From positions 212,500-276,499 of the forward strand of contig NZ_KB849557.1 of the NCBI RefSeq assembly GCF_000368585.1: a stretch of 64,000 nucleotides of DNA, in the 5' to 3' direction. The notes under the pieces were generated by a model. The model did no database searches. It saw only the letters and a list, made by a program, of their open reading frames with translations, and was not told where the DNA came from. Every line of letters begins with the position of its first letter. Within the stretch, counting starts at the first letter, position 1. This document shows, one piece after another, positions 18,873 to 27,840 of the stretch. The stretch comes from Acinetobacter venetianus RAG-1 = CIP 110063 (GTDB lineage Bacteria > Pseudomonadota > Gammaproteobacteria > Pseudomonadales > Moraxellaceae). The position numbers and the translations under genes are program-made.

Positions 18873-18914
18873 CGGGGTAATGTTTTGACCGACATTATCC
18901 CCTTTTTATTTTTA
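18873..18914 (+). terminator. Terminator-like hairpin between btuB and the adenosyltransferase gene
   Basis: GGGGTAATGT (18873-18882) pairs, with a bulge, with ACATTATCCCC (from 18891), followed by T-rich sequence. It overlaps the leader of the next gene, so it may attenuate rather than end the transcript. Confidence 0.55.
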
Positions 18915-18923
18915 GGAAACCCA

Positions 18924-19511
18924 ATGGGACATCGTTTAAGCAAAATCTATACACGTACTGGTGATTCTGGCACGACTGGTCTTGGAGATGGTTCTCGTGT
19001 AGCCAAAGATGATTTGCGTATTACCGCCTTGGGTGACGTTGATGAACTCAATGCAACTATTGGCGTATTAAGAGCACAAATCAGCGCATCTCAAATTAAA
19101 AATAAAGCCGATTGGGATAAAAGTCTAAGCCTAATTCAACATTGGTTATTTGATCTTGGTGGTGAAGTGTGTATTCCAAACTATCACCTGCTCCAACCTG
19201 TCTGTATCGAGTTTCTTGAAAAAGAAATCGATCAAATGAATGAATCTTTGCCAATGCTCAAAGAATTTATATTACCGTCAGGAAGCTTGGCTTGTAGTTA
19301 TGCTCATCAAGCACGTGCCGTATGCCGCCGCGCCGAACGCGCATTAATGTCTGTACAGAATCGAGACCAAAATATTCAAGCAACCGCATTACAATTATTG
19401 AATCGTTTATCAGACTGGTTATTTGTTGCTTCGCGTGCTTTACAACGTGCCGAAGGTGGTAGTGAAGTTCTGTGGCAAAAAAATATTAATGACAGCATTG
19501 ACGTACAATAA
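18924..19511 (+). CDS. Cob(I)alamin adenosyltransferase, PduO type
   Basis: Transfers the adenosyl group of ATP to cob(I)alamin to form coenzyme B12. The 195-residue protein opens with the ATP-binding motif IYTRTGDSGTTGLGDGSR and has the conserved LNATIG, FILPSGS and CRRAERAL segments of the PduO/CobO2 family. The ATG at 18924 follows AGGAAAC. It lies 93 bases after btuB on the same strand: uptake and activation of B12 are paired. Since the riboswitch lies upstream of btuB, both genes may answer to B12, subject to the hairpin between them. Confidence 0.93.
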   Translation: MGHRLSKIYTRTGDSGTTGLGDGSRVAKDDLRITALGDVDELNATIGVLRAQISASQIKNKADWDKSLSLIQHWLFDLGGEVCIPNYHLLQPVCIEFLEKEIDQMNESLPMLKEFILPSGSLACSYAHQARAVCRRAERALMSVQNRDQNIQATALQLLNRLSDWLFVASRALQRAEGGSEVLWQKNINDSIDVQ

Positions 19512-19530
19512 GCTAAAAGGCAGATAACGA

Positions 19531-20250
19531 ATGCAAATTATTGGTCATCGTGGTGCACGGGGTGAGGCTCCCGAAAATACGTTAGGTGGCTTTCGTTACC
19601 TGCATGATTTAGGCATACGTGCAGTTGAGTTTGATGTACGCCAACTCAAAGATGACCAATTGGTTGTGATTCATGATGATGATTTTGTTCGTACCACGGG
19701 CAGATCACAACATGTTGAAAACTGTAATTTACTTGAAGCACAACAATTCGATCATCGCCATCAATGGCATGCGTGGGCATTTGAAGAATACACCCCTAAT
19801 CTTCCCCACGTTTTAGATTGCTTAACTGACTTTGAGCATATCGAAGTTGAAGTGAAAGCTGTCTCGGATGAGGCTGCTGCCAAACGCTTAATTCACCAAT
19901 TACAACAAGACCTCAAAGGCTTTGAAAAAACAGCAACAATTACCAGTTTTGATATCAAAATTTTAGCTGCTCTCACCCAACAGCAAAGCCATTTTAAACG
20001 AGGCTTGCTGATCGAAATACCAGTCGGAGAATATGCAATTGAACTTGCACATCAATATGGCTGTTGTCGAATTGGATGGAAAGATCAACTTGCTACAGAT
20101 GACATCATTCGCCAAACTCAGCAAGCTAATTTAGAAATCAGCGTATGGACTGTGAATGATGTTGATCGAGCCAAACATCTCCAACAACTCGGTATCCAAG
20201 GTTTAATTACAGATGTTCCGACAACGATGTTACAACACCTTCAGTTATAA
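19531..20250 (+). CDS. Glycerophosphodiester phosphodiesterase
   Basis: Hydrolyses glycerophosphodiesters from phospholipid turnover to glycerol 3-phosphate and an alcohol. The 239-residue cytosolic protein (no signal peptide, so UgpQ-like rather than GlpQ-like) has the family start IGHRGARGEAPENTLGGF with catalytic His/Arg, EFDVRQLKDDQLVVIHDD with metal ligands and second His, and VEVKA. It begins 19 bases after the adenosyltransferase and ends at a terminator. Confidence 0.93.
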   Translation: MQIIGHRGARGEAPENTLGGFRYLHDLGIRAVEFDVRQLKDDQLVVIHDDDFVRTTGRSQHVENCNLLEAQQFDHRHQWHAWAFEEYTPNLPHVLDCLTDFEHIEVEVKAVSDEAAAKRLIHQLQQDLKGFEKTATITSFDIKILAALTQQQSHFKRGLLIEIPVGEYAIELAHQYGCCRIGWKDQLATDDIIRQTQQANLEISVWTVNDVDRAKHLQQLGIQGLITDVPTTMLQHLQL

Positions 20251-20280
20251 GAAAGGCAGAACAAATTCTGCCTTTCTTTT
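20250..20280. terminator. Bidirectional rho-independent terminator
   Basis: Perfect 12-bp arms AGAAAGGCAGAA (20250-20261) and TTCTGCCTTTCT (20266-20277), followed by T. It separates the GDPD gene from the convergent META-domain gene. Confidence 0.9.
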
Positions 20281-20807
20281 TACTTTTTACGCTGTGCTTG
20301 TATTAATCTCTGCCCTTTAGCATCTAACAAATATAAATTTGTTCCATCAAATTGGAAGCGTGTAACACGTTGTATTGCATCCATAAGATCCGCCTCTTGA
20401 GCTAAAGCCTTATTACAACTGTAATGCCCCGCCATGACATCAAAATCAAGCTTTCTTTGAGCAAAGTCATAGGTGTAACGTCCATAAAGGTTATTACATC
20501 CCGTATGCCCAGAAACCAATTTTGATACCGAGTTCAGAGAAAAGCTTGGATACTGATTAAAGAACAAAGCCCGCTTGTTTTGAATCATGGTAATTTGCCA
20601 ATCGACATCTTGAACGCCATCAGTACTTTTACGTACTTGCATACTCGGTAACTGAGTTACTCGTTTGGGCTGTAAGGTATTTTTTTGCACTTTTGATGGC
20701 TGGCTTTGACAAGCCGCAAGCATCACAACAGTAGATAATATGAAAGTTTTGTTAAAAAATGCCTTCTTGGAGAAAATAGGATTTTTCACGGTAAATTGCT
20801 CAGACAT
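20280..20807 (-). CDS. META-domain lipoprotein (HslJ-like)
   Basis: A 175-residue protein with a lipobox (VVMLAAC, Cys about residue 33) after an unusually long basic start, so the true start may be an internal codon. The C-terminal META domain is marked by SGHTGCNNLYGRYTYD and KLDFDVMAGHYSCNKA, the latter corresponding to the family's conserved region. META proteins of the HslJ type are linked to heat-shock and novobiocin resistance in E. coli; the role here is not known. Divergent from the desaturase gene. Confidence 0.8.
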   Translation of the reverse strand: MSEQFTVKNPIFSKKAFFNKTFILSTVVMLAACQSQPSKVQKNTLQPKRVTQLPSMQVRKSTDGVQDVDWQITMIQNKRALFFNQYPSFSLNSVSKLVSGHTGCNNLYGRYTYDFAQRKLDFDVMAGHYSCNKALAQEADLMDAIQRVTRFQFDGTNLYLLDAKGQRLIQAQRKK

Positions 20808-21018
20808 TGATTTATTTCACCTTTTAATTCATTGATCAAGCTAACAAATGAATTCTGTTACTGTTCTTTCGATACAACTGTACAATAATACTAGTGCTAA
20901 TGAATCTGGGCATGCTAATATCAGTGATAACATAGCAATATATCGTCATGATTGGTTTTGCTATCTCGTTTAGTTTTATTATCTTGTGCAAACAAGGTTA
21001 TTAGGAGCGCTGCCGGAT

Positions 21019-22188
21019 ATGAATTCCGCCCCACTCAAGAAAGCACCCATTAATTGGATTGCGATTTTTGCCTTGGTATTTCTACCAATTGTTGCACTAA
21101 TTTCTATTCCAATCTATACCTATCATCATGACTTCAGTATGGGCGCATGGATTAGCATGTTTGTCTTACTGGGTATAAGCAGTTTAGGTATTACTGCAGG
21201 CTATCACCGCTTATGGGCACATCGTGCTTATGAAGCAGCTTTACCTCTTAAAATCTTATTGATGATCGCAGGTACATTTGCAGTTCAGAACAGCATTCTG
21301 TTTTGGGCTTCTGGTCACCGTACACATCACCGTCATGTTGATGATGTCGACCAAGATCCTTATTCAATTAATAACGGTTTTTGGTACGCGCATATGGGTT
21401 GGATGTTACGTAACTATCCAGCCGCTGAACCAAACTATAAAAATGCACCAGACTTGTTAAATGACAAGTTAGTGATGTTCCAAGATAAATATTACGTTCC
21501 ACTCGTCATCGCTGTCCATGCAGGTATTTTATTACCTATTGGTTGGCTTGTAGGCGATATCTGGGGCGTATTACTTCTAGGTGGTTTGGTTCGCTTATTC
21601 ATCAGCCATCATGTGACTTTTTTCATCAACTCGCTTTGCCACATGTGGGGCAAACGTCCATATACAGATGAAAATACGGCGCGTGATAACTTTATTCTCG
21701 CCATCCTCACTTGGGGCGAGGGTTATCATAATTACCACCACATTTTCCAATACGACTATCGTAATGGGGTAAAATGGTGGCAATATGACCCAACAAAATG
21801 GTTGATTTGGACGAGTTCTAAGCTCGGTCTAGCTAAAAACTTACGTCGTATTCCAAGCTTTAATATTAAAAAAGCCGAACTTGCGATGAAGTTTAAATAT
21901 GCTGAACAAGATTTGGCAATTTATGGGCACGATGTAAATACTGACATCGTTCAAATGAAGCAACGTATTGCGCAAGAATATGAAGCATTTACCCATACCT
22001 TAAATGATTGGGCTAAATTGAAAGAGCAAGAAATTCAAGCGAAAAAAGCAGCTGTAGCTGAGAAAATTCATCAAATGGATCATAAACTGAAAGTTGATTT
22101 CCAATTGCTTGAACACAGACTTGCTCATCATCGTGAATGCTTAGAAACATTGATGCGTAATATTAAAAAAGCACCTGTTTCTGAATAA
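21019..22188 (+). CDS. Fatty acid (acyl-CoA/acyl-lipid) desaturase
   Basis: Membrane diiron enzyme that puts a double bond into acyl chains. The 389-residue protein has the three histidine boxes: HRLWAHR (about residues 68-74), HRTHHRH (about 105-111) and EGYHNYHH (about 240-247), with paired membrane segments at about 13-60 and 165-205. The order fits delta-9 desaturases. The last 110 residues form a charged helical tail (coiled-coil-like) beyond the usual catalytic core. The ATG at 21019 follows AGGAG; the GTG at 20986 is less likely. Regulated membrane fluidity is the expected role. Confidence 0.92.
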   Translation: MNSAPLKKAPINWIAIFALVFLPIVALISIPIYTYHHDFSMGAWISMFVLLGISSLGITAGYHRLWAHRAYEAALPLKILLMIAGTFAVQNSILFWASGHRTHHRHVDDVDQDPYSINNGFWYAHMGWMLRNYPAAEPNYKNAPDLLNDKLVMFQDKYYVPLVIAVHAGILLPIGWLVGDIWGVLLLGGLVRLFISHHVTFFINSLCHMWGKRPYTDENTARDNFILAILTWGEGYHNYHHIFQYDYRNGVKWWQYDPTKWLIWTSSKLGLAKNLRRIPSFNIKKAELAMKFKYAEQDLAIYGHDVNTDIVQMKQRIAQEYEAFTHTLNDWAKLKEQEIQAKKAAVAEKIHQMDHKLKVDFQLLEHRLAHHRECLETLMRNIKKAPVSE

Positions 22189-22326
22189 ACTCAATAGTTA
22201 AAAAATGGTCTCACAATGAGGCCTTTTTTTACGCCTACTGATGCCTCTTTGCAGTTCCTGACTTCATCGCTGCTCAGCTTAAAATTTGTTATAGTCAACA
22301 CATTCCCCTCCCAAGATATTTCAGTT

Positions 22327-23769
22327 ATGCAATTCAATCCTCGCTACAACGCTCTGAATCCAAAGCTCTATCATCTACAGCAACCCAGCCCTTTGTATGG
22401 TGCAAAAGCAGGTCATTTCAATGAAGCTTTAGCAGATGAATTGCAATGGAGTGAAGAAGACAAAGCGAACTGGGTTGAAATTTGTAGTGGCCAAAAAACC
22501 TTTGCTGAATTTCCACCTTTAGCGATGGTTTATGCAGGGCATCAATTTGGGCAATGGGCAGGACAACTGGGCGATGGTCGCGGTCTATTGATTGGACAAA
22601 TCCTCAATACGCAAGGTCAAACGATTGATCTTCATCTTAAAGGTGCGGGTTCTACTCCCTACTCACGTATGGGAGATGGGCGTGCAGTACTGCGCTCAGT
22701 GATCCGAGAATATCTGGCAGGTCATGCACTCAATGCACTTGGTGTTGCATCAAGTCATGCCGTTGGTTTTATAACCTCAAGCCAAGGTGTCCAACGTGAA
22801 ACCTTAGAACTCGGTGCCATGCTATTACGTACTTCGGATTGTCATATTCGCTTAGGTCATTTTGAATGGATTAACCAATATGCACCTGAACTATTGGCTG
22901 AATTTACTCAGAAATGCATCGAATGGCATTATCCAGCATGTTTAGAAGCTGAAAATCCAGTGCTTGCTTTTGCTCAAGCTGTAATTGAACGGACTGCGAT
23001 TATGATTGCCAAATGGCAATTGGTCGGTTTTGCACATGGTGTGATGAATACAGATAACTTAAATATTACAGGTTCTACTTTAGATTTTGGTCCTTATGGT
23101 TTTATGGAACGTTTCCGCCCTAATTGGATCAACAATCATTCAGATTACCAAGGTCGTTATACCTATCAAAATCAGCCAAGTATTGGCCACTGGAATCTGT
23201 GGACTTGGTTAAACAATCTCATTCCTTTGGCTGAAGCTGAACAAAAAGAGCAATTCAAACTTGATTTGGCTAAATGTTTAGAACAGTTCGAACCTATTTT
23301 TTTAGAACATTATGGACAAGGTTTATGTCAAAAGATGGGGCTTCCTCATTTTCATAAGGATAGCTTAGATTGTAGTTTTTCATTTTTACGAATCTTACAA
23401 ACAGAACAACTCGACTACACTCAGAGCTTTCTTCGTTTACAAAACCAAGAATATAAAGCACTTCGTGATGATTGCTTAGATTTACGTCAATTTGATGGGT
23501 TTATTCATCAATATCAACAGATTCGTGAACATCAAGATACGCTCGCATTAGACCAAGCCATGCAACAAGCCAATCCACACTATATTTTACGTAATCACAT
23601 GGCGCAAAAAGCAATTGAACAAGCCGAACGTGGAGATTTCAGTGAGGTTGAACGTTTATTCCAGTTGCTTAATCAACCCTATACCCGACAACTAGAGTTG
23701 GAAACTGAACAGGACACTGCACCATTACCAAGTGATGTACCTGAAATTTCTGTAAGTTGCTCATCCTAA
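22327..23769 (+). CDS. selO: Protein adenylyltransferase SelO (YdiU)
   Basis: A pseudokinase-fold enzyme that AMPylates proteins involved in redox balance. The 480-residue length matches E. coli SelO. Conserved segments seen: YAGHQFGQWAGQLGDGRG (glycine-rich region), LKGAGSTPYSRMGDGRAVLRS, HGVMNTDNLNITGSTLDFGPYGFM (active site with Asn and DFG-like Asp). The C-terminus is CSS, where eukaryotic SelO carries selenocysteine. The ATG at 22327 gives MQFNPRYNAL; the frame start at 22216 adds no conserved sequence. Confidence 0.95.
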   Translation: MQFNPRYNALNPKLYHLQQPSPLYGAKAGHFNEALADELQWSEEDKANWVEICSGQKTFAEFPPLAMVYAGHQFGQWAGQLGDGRGLLIGQILNTQGQTIDLHLKGAGSTPYSRMGDGRAVLRSVIREYLAGHALNALGVASSHAVGFITSSQGVQRETLELGAMLLRTSDCHIRLGHFEWINQYAPELLAEFTQKCIEWHYPACLEAENPVLAFAQAVIERTAIMIAKWQLVGFAHGVMNTDNLNITGSTLDFGPYGFMERFRPNWINNHSDYQGRYTYQNQPSIGHWNLWTWLNNLIPLAEAEQKEQFKLDLAKCLEQFEPIFLEHYGQGLCQKMGLPHFHKDSLDCSFSFLRILQTEQLDYTQSFLRLQNQEYKALRDDCLDLRQFDGFIHQYQQIREHQDTLALDQAMQQANPHYILRNHMAQKAIEQAERGDFSEVERLFQLLNQPYTRQLELETEQDTAPLPSDVPEISVSCSS

Positions 23770-23784
23770 GTTACGAGGATCAAT

Positions 23785-24366
23785 ATGAAATTAGGGCTTT
23801 TTGTTGCAACTATCATCATTGTCATCTTAAGCGGATTTACTTTTTATAAGTATGAAAAGTTTATTCCAACTTTTGTATCAAAACATCAAGCCCTTTCAGC
23901 CCAAGAAATAGAAAGCTTAAACAAAAACAAACCAGTCACCACGATTGAGGTGTTTAAAGATCAAAGATTATTACAACTGAAACATCAGCAAGAAGTTATC
24001 CGAAGCTATCCTATTCGCTTAGGCTTTGATCCAATTGGGCACAAACAATTTGAAGGTGATGGTAAAACACCTGAAGGAACGTATACGATCGATTGGCGTA
24101 ACTCAGAAAGTGCTTTCTACAAGTCACTGCATATCTCCTACCCCAACGCAAATGATGCGGCTTATGCCAAACAACATAATCAATCTGCAGGTGGCGATGT
24201 GATGATTCATGGCACTGTCCCAAAGCGAGCAACCTCATTTCCAAGTAGCGCTTCATATATGCCGCGCAAGGATTGGACATTAGGCTGTATTGCTGTTACA
24301 AATTCGGATATGGATGAAATTTGGCAACTCGTTAAGAACAATACGCCTATCATCATTCATCCATAA
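23785..24366 (+). CDS. L,D-transpeptidase family protein (YkuD domain)
   Basis: A 193-residue envelope protein with an uncleaved or poorly cleaved N-terminal hydrophobic segment (about residues 3-22) and a YkuD catalytic domain. The active-site pattern is MIHGTVPKR...DWTLGCIAVTN, with nucleophile Cys and the upstream His; the usual Ser before HGC/LGC is Thr here. Such enzymes form 3-3 cross-links in peptidoglycan or attach lipoproteins, though small ones may be hydrolases. It begins 15 bases after selO and may share its transcript. Confidence 0.88.
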   Translation: MKLGLFVATIIIVILSGFTFYKYEKFIPTFVSKHQALSAQEIESLNKNKPVTTIEVFKDQRLLQLKHQQEVIRSYPIRLGFDPIGHKQFEGDGKTPEGTYTIDWRNSESAFYKSLHISYPNANDAAYAKQHNQSAGGDVMIHGTVPKRATSFPSSASYMPRKDWTLGCIAVTNSDMDEIWQLVKNNTPIIIHP

Positions 24367-24583
24367 TCCTAAAGAACTAATATCTGTCTACTGGGGATGA
24401 ACCGCTTTATTAAACCGTATAAGGCTTATGCAGAGGATAACTTCCAAGGTATGTAGATGTCTTCAACAGCCCTTTTCACTTACCATAAGCTTTTGTAAAG
24501 TAATGTAATATTTAAAAATCGATAACTGCTGTTTTTAACTAAAGAGCATAAAAGTAGATAATTTCTACAAAAGTTTTAAGAAA

Positions 24584-24624
24584 CTATCCACATTTTCTGT
24601 GGATAACACTGTGGTTATCCACAG
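24584..24624. promoter_or_regulatory. Cluster of three DnaA boxes in inverted arrangement
   Basis: CTATCCACA at 24584-24592 (8 of 9 to the DnaA consensus), TGTGGATAA at 24598-24606 (perfect, minus strand) and TTATCCACA at 24615-24623 (perfect, plus strand). The last two form an 11-bp palindrome (24597-24607/24614-24624). No T-run follows on either strand, so it is not a normal terminator. It lies in a 274-base convergent gap which otherwise shows no gene. Confidence 0.75.
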
Positions 24625-24640
24625 GATAAAACAAAGTTAC

Positions 24641-25327
24641 TTACTCATCAGGATATTCAAAGCGATAACCCACACCATAAACCGCCTGAATCCACTCATG
24701 ACGGTTACCCGTATCTGCCGCTTCAGAGATCTTACGACGAAGGTTTTTGATATGACTATCAATCACGCGATCCGCAACATCAAAACTGTCAGGATTAATA
24801 TGGTCGAGTAACTGTGCACGCGAATACACTTGTCCCAAATGCTCTAAGAACAATTCTAGAATGCGAAATTCTGTTGGCGTCAATGTCAGTGCTTTTTGTT
24901 GATACCAAATACGTTGTTGCGCTTTATCAATACGGAATAAGTCATTTTGCTCAGGTTCAGCTTTACGCTCTAAACGGCGTAAAACGGCTTGCACTCGAGC
25001 AACCAACTCTTTAGGGCTAAATGGTTTACAGATATAGTCATCGGCTCCCATATTTAGACCTAAAACACGATCAATTTCTTCAGTACGTGCAGTCACCATA
25101 ATGATCGGTAGATCAGACTGCTCTCGTACTTTACGGCAAATGGTCAAGCCATCCATACGAGGCACCATCAAGTCCAGAATCATTAAACTTGGTTTGCGTT
25201 GCTGAAATTGGGTATACGCATCTTGCCCATCATGAAACATACTGACTTCAAAACCAGCCGCTTCTAAATAATCACGAACCAACTGTGCCAGTTCAACTTC
25301 ATCTTCAACCAACATAATATGTTTCAT
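24641..25327 (-). CDS. baeR: Response regulator BaeR (OmpR family)
   Basis: A 228-residue DNA-binding regulator: receiver domain with acidic pocket VEDE, phosphoacceptor Asp52 (LMILDLMVP) and switch Thr/Lys (VTAR, CKPFSP), then a winged helix (LTPTEFRILELFLEHLGQVYSR...VDSHIKNLRRKI). The ATG at 25327 follows AGGAAG. It lies after the kinase gene on the same strand with a 48-base gap. In A. baumannii BaeSR controls envelope stress and efflux pumps (AdeABC and others); here the name rests on similarity and pair order. OmpR-family cousins are possible. Confidence 0.85.
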   Translation of the reverse strand: MKHIMLVEDEVELAQLVRDYLEAAGFEVSMFHDGQDAYTQFQQRKPSLMILDLMVPRMDGLTICRKVREQSDLPIIMVTARTEEIDRVLGLNMGADDYICKPFSPKELVARVQAVLRRLERKAEPEQNDLFRIDKAQQRIWYQQKALTLTPTEFRILELFLEHLGQVYSRAQLLDHINPDSFDVADRVIDSHIKNLRRKISEAADTGNRHEWIQAVYGVGYRFEYPDE

Positions 25328-25375
25328 GGTGTTCTTCCTATTTATCATCCTCAACACTAGAGGATCTATCAATAT

Positions 25376-27046
25376 TTAATTTGCTTTTGGAAAAGTCAAT
25401 ACACAACGCAATCCACCCAGTGGTGAATGATCAAAGCTCAGTGAACCACCTAAGGCTTGCGCTAATTTACATGACAATGCTAAACCTAAACCTGTACCGC
25501 CTGTGCTACGTGTACGAGAATCATCGACACGATAGAAACGTTCACCTAAACGTGTCAGTTGCTCATCACTCAGACCATATGGACTATCATCAACATACAG
25601 TATCCATTGTTGATCATTTTGTTGAGTGTGAATCTGTATTTTTCCACCTTGCTCAGTGTAACGAACACAGTTACCTAACAAATTGACAATAATCTGCTTC
25701 AAACGATCTCGATCTAATGAAAGTTTGGCACCCTCACCTGATAAAGAAACCTCTAATTGGTGCTGTTCAAAGGTTGATCTAAAGTTTTCAACCTCTTGTA
25801 CAACGACATCCCACGGGTCAACTTCTGAGAAATAACACTTCAATTGTTGAGCATCTGCTTGCGCCAAATCAGCAAGGTCTTGTGTCAACTTCTTCAAACT
25901 GCTTACTTGACGCATCATTGCATCCAAATGCTCAGGTGTCGCTTTACGAATCCCATCTTGCATCGCCTCAATCTGAGCTTGCAGCACTGCCAATGGTGTT
26001 TTTAACTCATGTGAAGTATCCGCCACCCACTGACGGCGAGACTCTTCATGCTGATGTAGAATATCAGCTAAATGATTCAATTGATTTGATAAATCACCGA
26101 GTTCATCATTCCGTTTAATCACAACTTGATGTTGATAGTTACCTCGAGTTAATTCCAAAGTTGCTTTGAGGAGACGCTGAATCGGCTTTTTGAAATAAGT
26201 TGCCATCAGCAAAGCTGCAACCAAACTTGAAAGTACAGTTAAGGCATACACAAGCAATAAATAGCGCTTTTGATTACTAAAGAAATTAATACTGGATGCA
26301 TCTTCCTGATCAAGCACAGGCTTCAAGCCTAAGTAGCCCACAATTTCTTGACCAACCATAATAGGTCGATAAGAAATTTGATCGGTTGTAGGCTCCCCCA
26401 CGATAAACTGATGTCTATTATCATATAAAGAAAGACGCGAGCTTAAACCCAATCGATCAGGAATAGCGACAAACTGCTTTTTCCCGTGTTCATTATTCTG
26501 ATTGAGTTGATTCGTTTGTTTGTTATTCTCTTTTGTATCTTTCTTTAAACGAAATTGGCTCTGACTTAAAGGAAAGCGCAAGCCTTCAAAAGGTTGATAT
26601 TCCGAAGGCAAATTTTGCTTGAGAATTCTGAGTTCTTCTTCATTAAAAATCTGACGGCTTTTTATTTCTGTACTGTTTTGCGCTAATGTTGGAGATAAGC
26701 TGAGTAAGGTATGATCATTAAAATAACGTTGTTGTAATGCAATATCATACTGTCGGCGTAACCACCACTGAGACAAGCGGTCATAGTCATCTGCCGCCGC
26801 AGTTCCTTCAATTTGTAAAATCTGTGCCTGAATCGCATTGCCCCAGTCATGATAAACAGAGTAAACATTGCCTAAATTTGCAATTAAACGGTCTAACTTC
26901 TGCATTTCCACATCTGCAACATAACGAGCAAAGTTCTTTTGCATCGTCCAATGCAAGATACCTAAGCTAATCGTTGCGATCAGCAAAGTTGTCAGCAGTA
27001 CCGTTAAAAATAAGCGTAGGGCGATAGGGACACGACGAACATTCAA
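25376..27046 (-). CDS. baeS: Sensor histidine kinase BaeS
   Basis: A 556-residue inner-membrane kinase partner of BaeR. Two membrane segments (about residues 10-32 and 262-283) frame a large periplasmic sensor; then HAMP (about 284-335), HisKA with DTSHELKTPLAVLQ (phospho-His about residue 346), and HATPase with NLLGNCVRYTEQGG (N box), VDDSPYGLS (a changed G1 box, normally DxGxG) and STGGTGLGLAL (G2). The periplasmic part contains an Asn/Lys-rich stretch (about 175-190) that may vary between strains. Confidence 0.86.
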   Translation of the reverse strand: MNVRRVPIALRLFLTVLLTTLLIATISLGILHWTMQKNFARYVADVEMQKLDRLIANLGNVYSVYHDWGNAIQAQILQIEGTAAADDYDRLSQWWLRRQYDIALQQRYFNDHTLLSLSPTLAQNSTEIKSRQIFNEEELRILKQNLPSEYQPFEGLRFPLSQSQFRLKKDTKENNKQTNQLNQNNEHGKKQFVAIPDRLGLSSRLSLYDNRHQFIVGEPTTDQISYRPIMVGQEIVGYLGLKPVLDQEDASSINFFSNQKRYLLLVYALTVLSSLVAALLMATYFKKPIQRLLKATLELTRGNYQHQVVIKRNDELGDLSNQLNHLADILHQHEESRRQWVADTSHELKTPLAVLQAQIEAMQDGIRKATPEHLDAMMRQVSSLKKLTQDLADLAQADAQQLKCYFSEVDPWDVVVQEVENFRSTFEQHQLEVSLSGEGAKLSLDRDRLKQIIVNLLGNCVRYTEQGGKIQIHTQQNDQQWILYVDDSPYGLSDEQLTRLGERFYRVDDSRTRSTGGTGLGLALSCKLAQALGGSLSFDHSPLGGLRCVLTFPKAN

Positions 27047-27177
27047 AAGCGGAGTCTCAATATTGTTCTATTTATGGATTGTAACCAACATGGTCGAAAA
27101 AAACTCTCCATTGTTTCTTCATCTTTATTATCTAATCTTTAACCATCGAATCACAACTGATCACGCTGGATAAAACA

Positions 27178-27552
27178 ATGAATAAGACAAAACTTGTATT
27201 AATGACCACTCTACTCGGTTCTGCTCTAGGTTTAGCTGCTTGTCAATCGACAACACAAGCAGAACAGTCAATGAATCGCGATCATCACCGCCATAATATG
27301 CAACGTGCACCGCTTACACCAGAGCAACGTGCTGAGTGGCAAGAAAAACGTGAACAACGATTAGAGCAACGCGAACAAATGCGTCAAGAACATCAAGCCC
27401 AACGCGCACAGATCGAAAAGGCTTGTCAGGGTAAACGCATTGGTGAACGTGTGAATGTTCAGTGGAATAATCGTGTAATCGAAGGTACATGTGAAGTTCA
27501 TTTTACGCCAGATAAATCGCAATTTAAACGTCAGCCAAACGCTACAACCTAA
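27178..27552 (+). CDS. Small LTxxQ-like lipoprotein, divergent from baeS
   Basis: A 124-residue lipoprotein (signal ending LGLAAC). The mature part is a charged helix rich in Glu, Gln and Arg with an LTPEQRAEW motif, as in the LTxxQ motifs of Spy/CpxP chaperones, then a short domain with two cysteines (KACQGKRIGER ... EGTCEVHF) that may form a disulfide. Spy is a BaeR target in E. coli, so a Spy-like envelope protein next to BaeSR makes sense. Only one LTxxQ motif is visible, so membership of the Spy family is not proven. Confidence 0.65.
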   Translation: MNKTKLVLMTTLLGSALGLAACQSTTQAEQSMNRDHHRHNMQRAPLTPEQRAEWQEKREQRLEQREQMRQEHQAQRAQIEKACQGKRIGERVNVQWNNRVIEGTCEVHFTPDKSQFKRQPNATT

Positions 27553-27568
27553 TATTCATCTTCCTCAC

Positions 27569-27593
27569 AGGCGCTTTTTAGCGCCTTTTTTTA
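27569..27593 (+). terminator. Rho-independent terminator
   Basis: AGGCGC (27569-27574), TTTTTA loop, GCGCC (27581-27585) and a run of T. It ends the small lipoprotein gene. Confidence 0.88.
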
Positions 27594-27840
27594 TTTACAC
27601 AGCTGCTTACGATTTTCAACAAGCTGTTTAAGTAAATTCGAAAAAAAACACCTACAATCTAGGAGCTTAAACAGGTTAAATCACAAACTTTGACTTCGCA
27701 GTCACTAAGAAATGACCTGCAAAAGCTTGTACCGAACTATAACTTGTTGCACGATTAGCGGTACAAAATGGTGCCAATTGGGCACATTTATCATTGACTA
27801 AGATTTTAACTCTGGTTTCACCAGTATTGAGGAACCCGCT

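Noticed and set aside
24597..24624. Palindrome read as a terminator between convergent genes.
   Set aside because: No T-run on either strand. Both arms match the DnaA box exactly, which explains it better.
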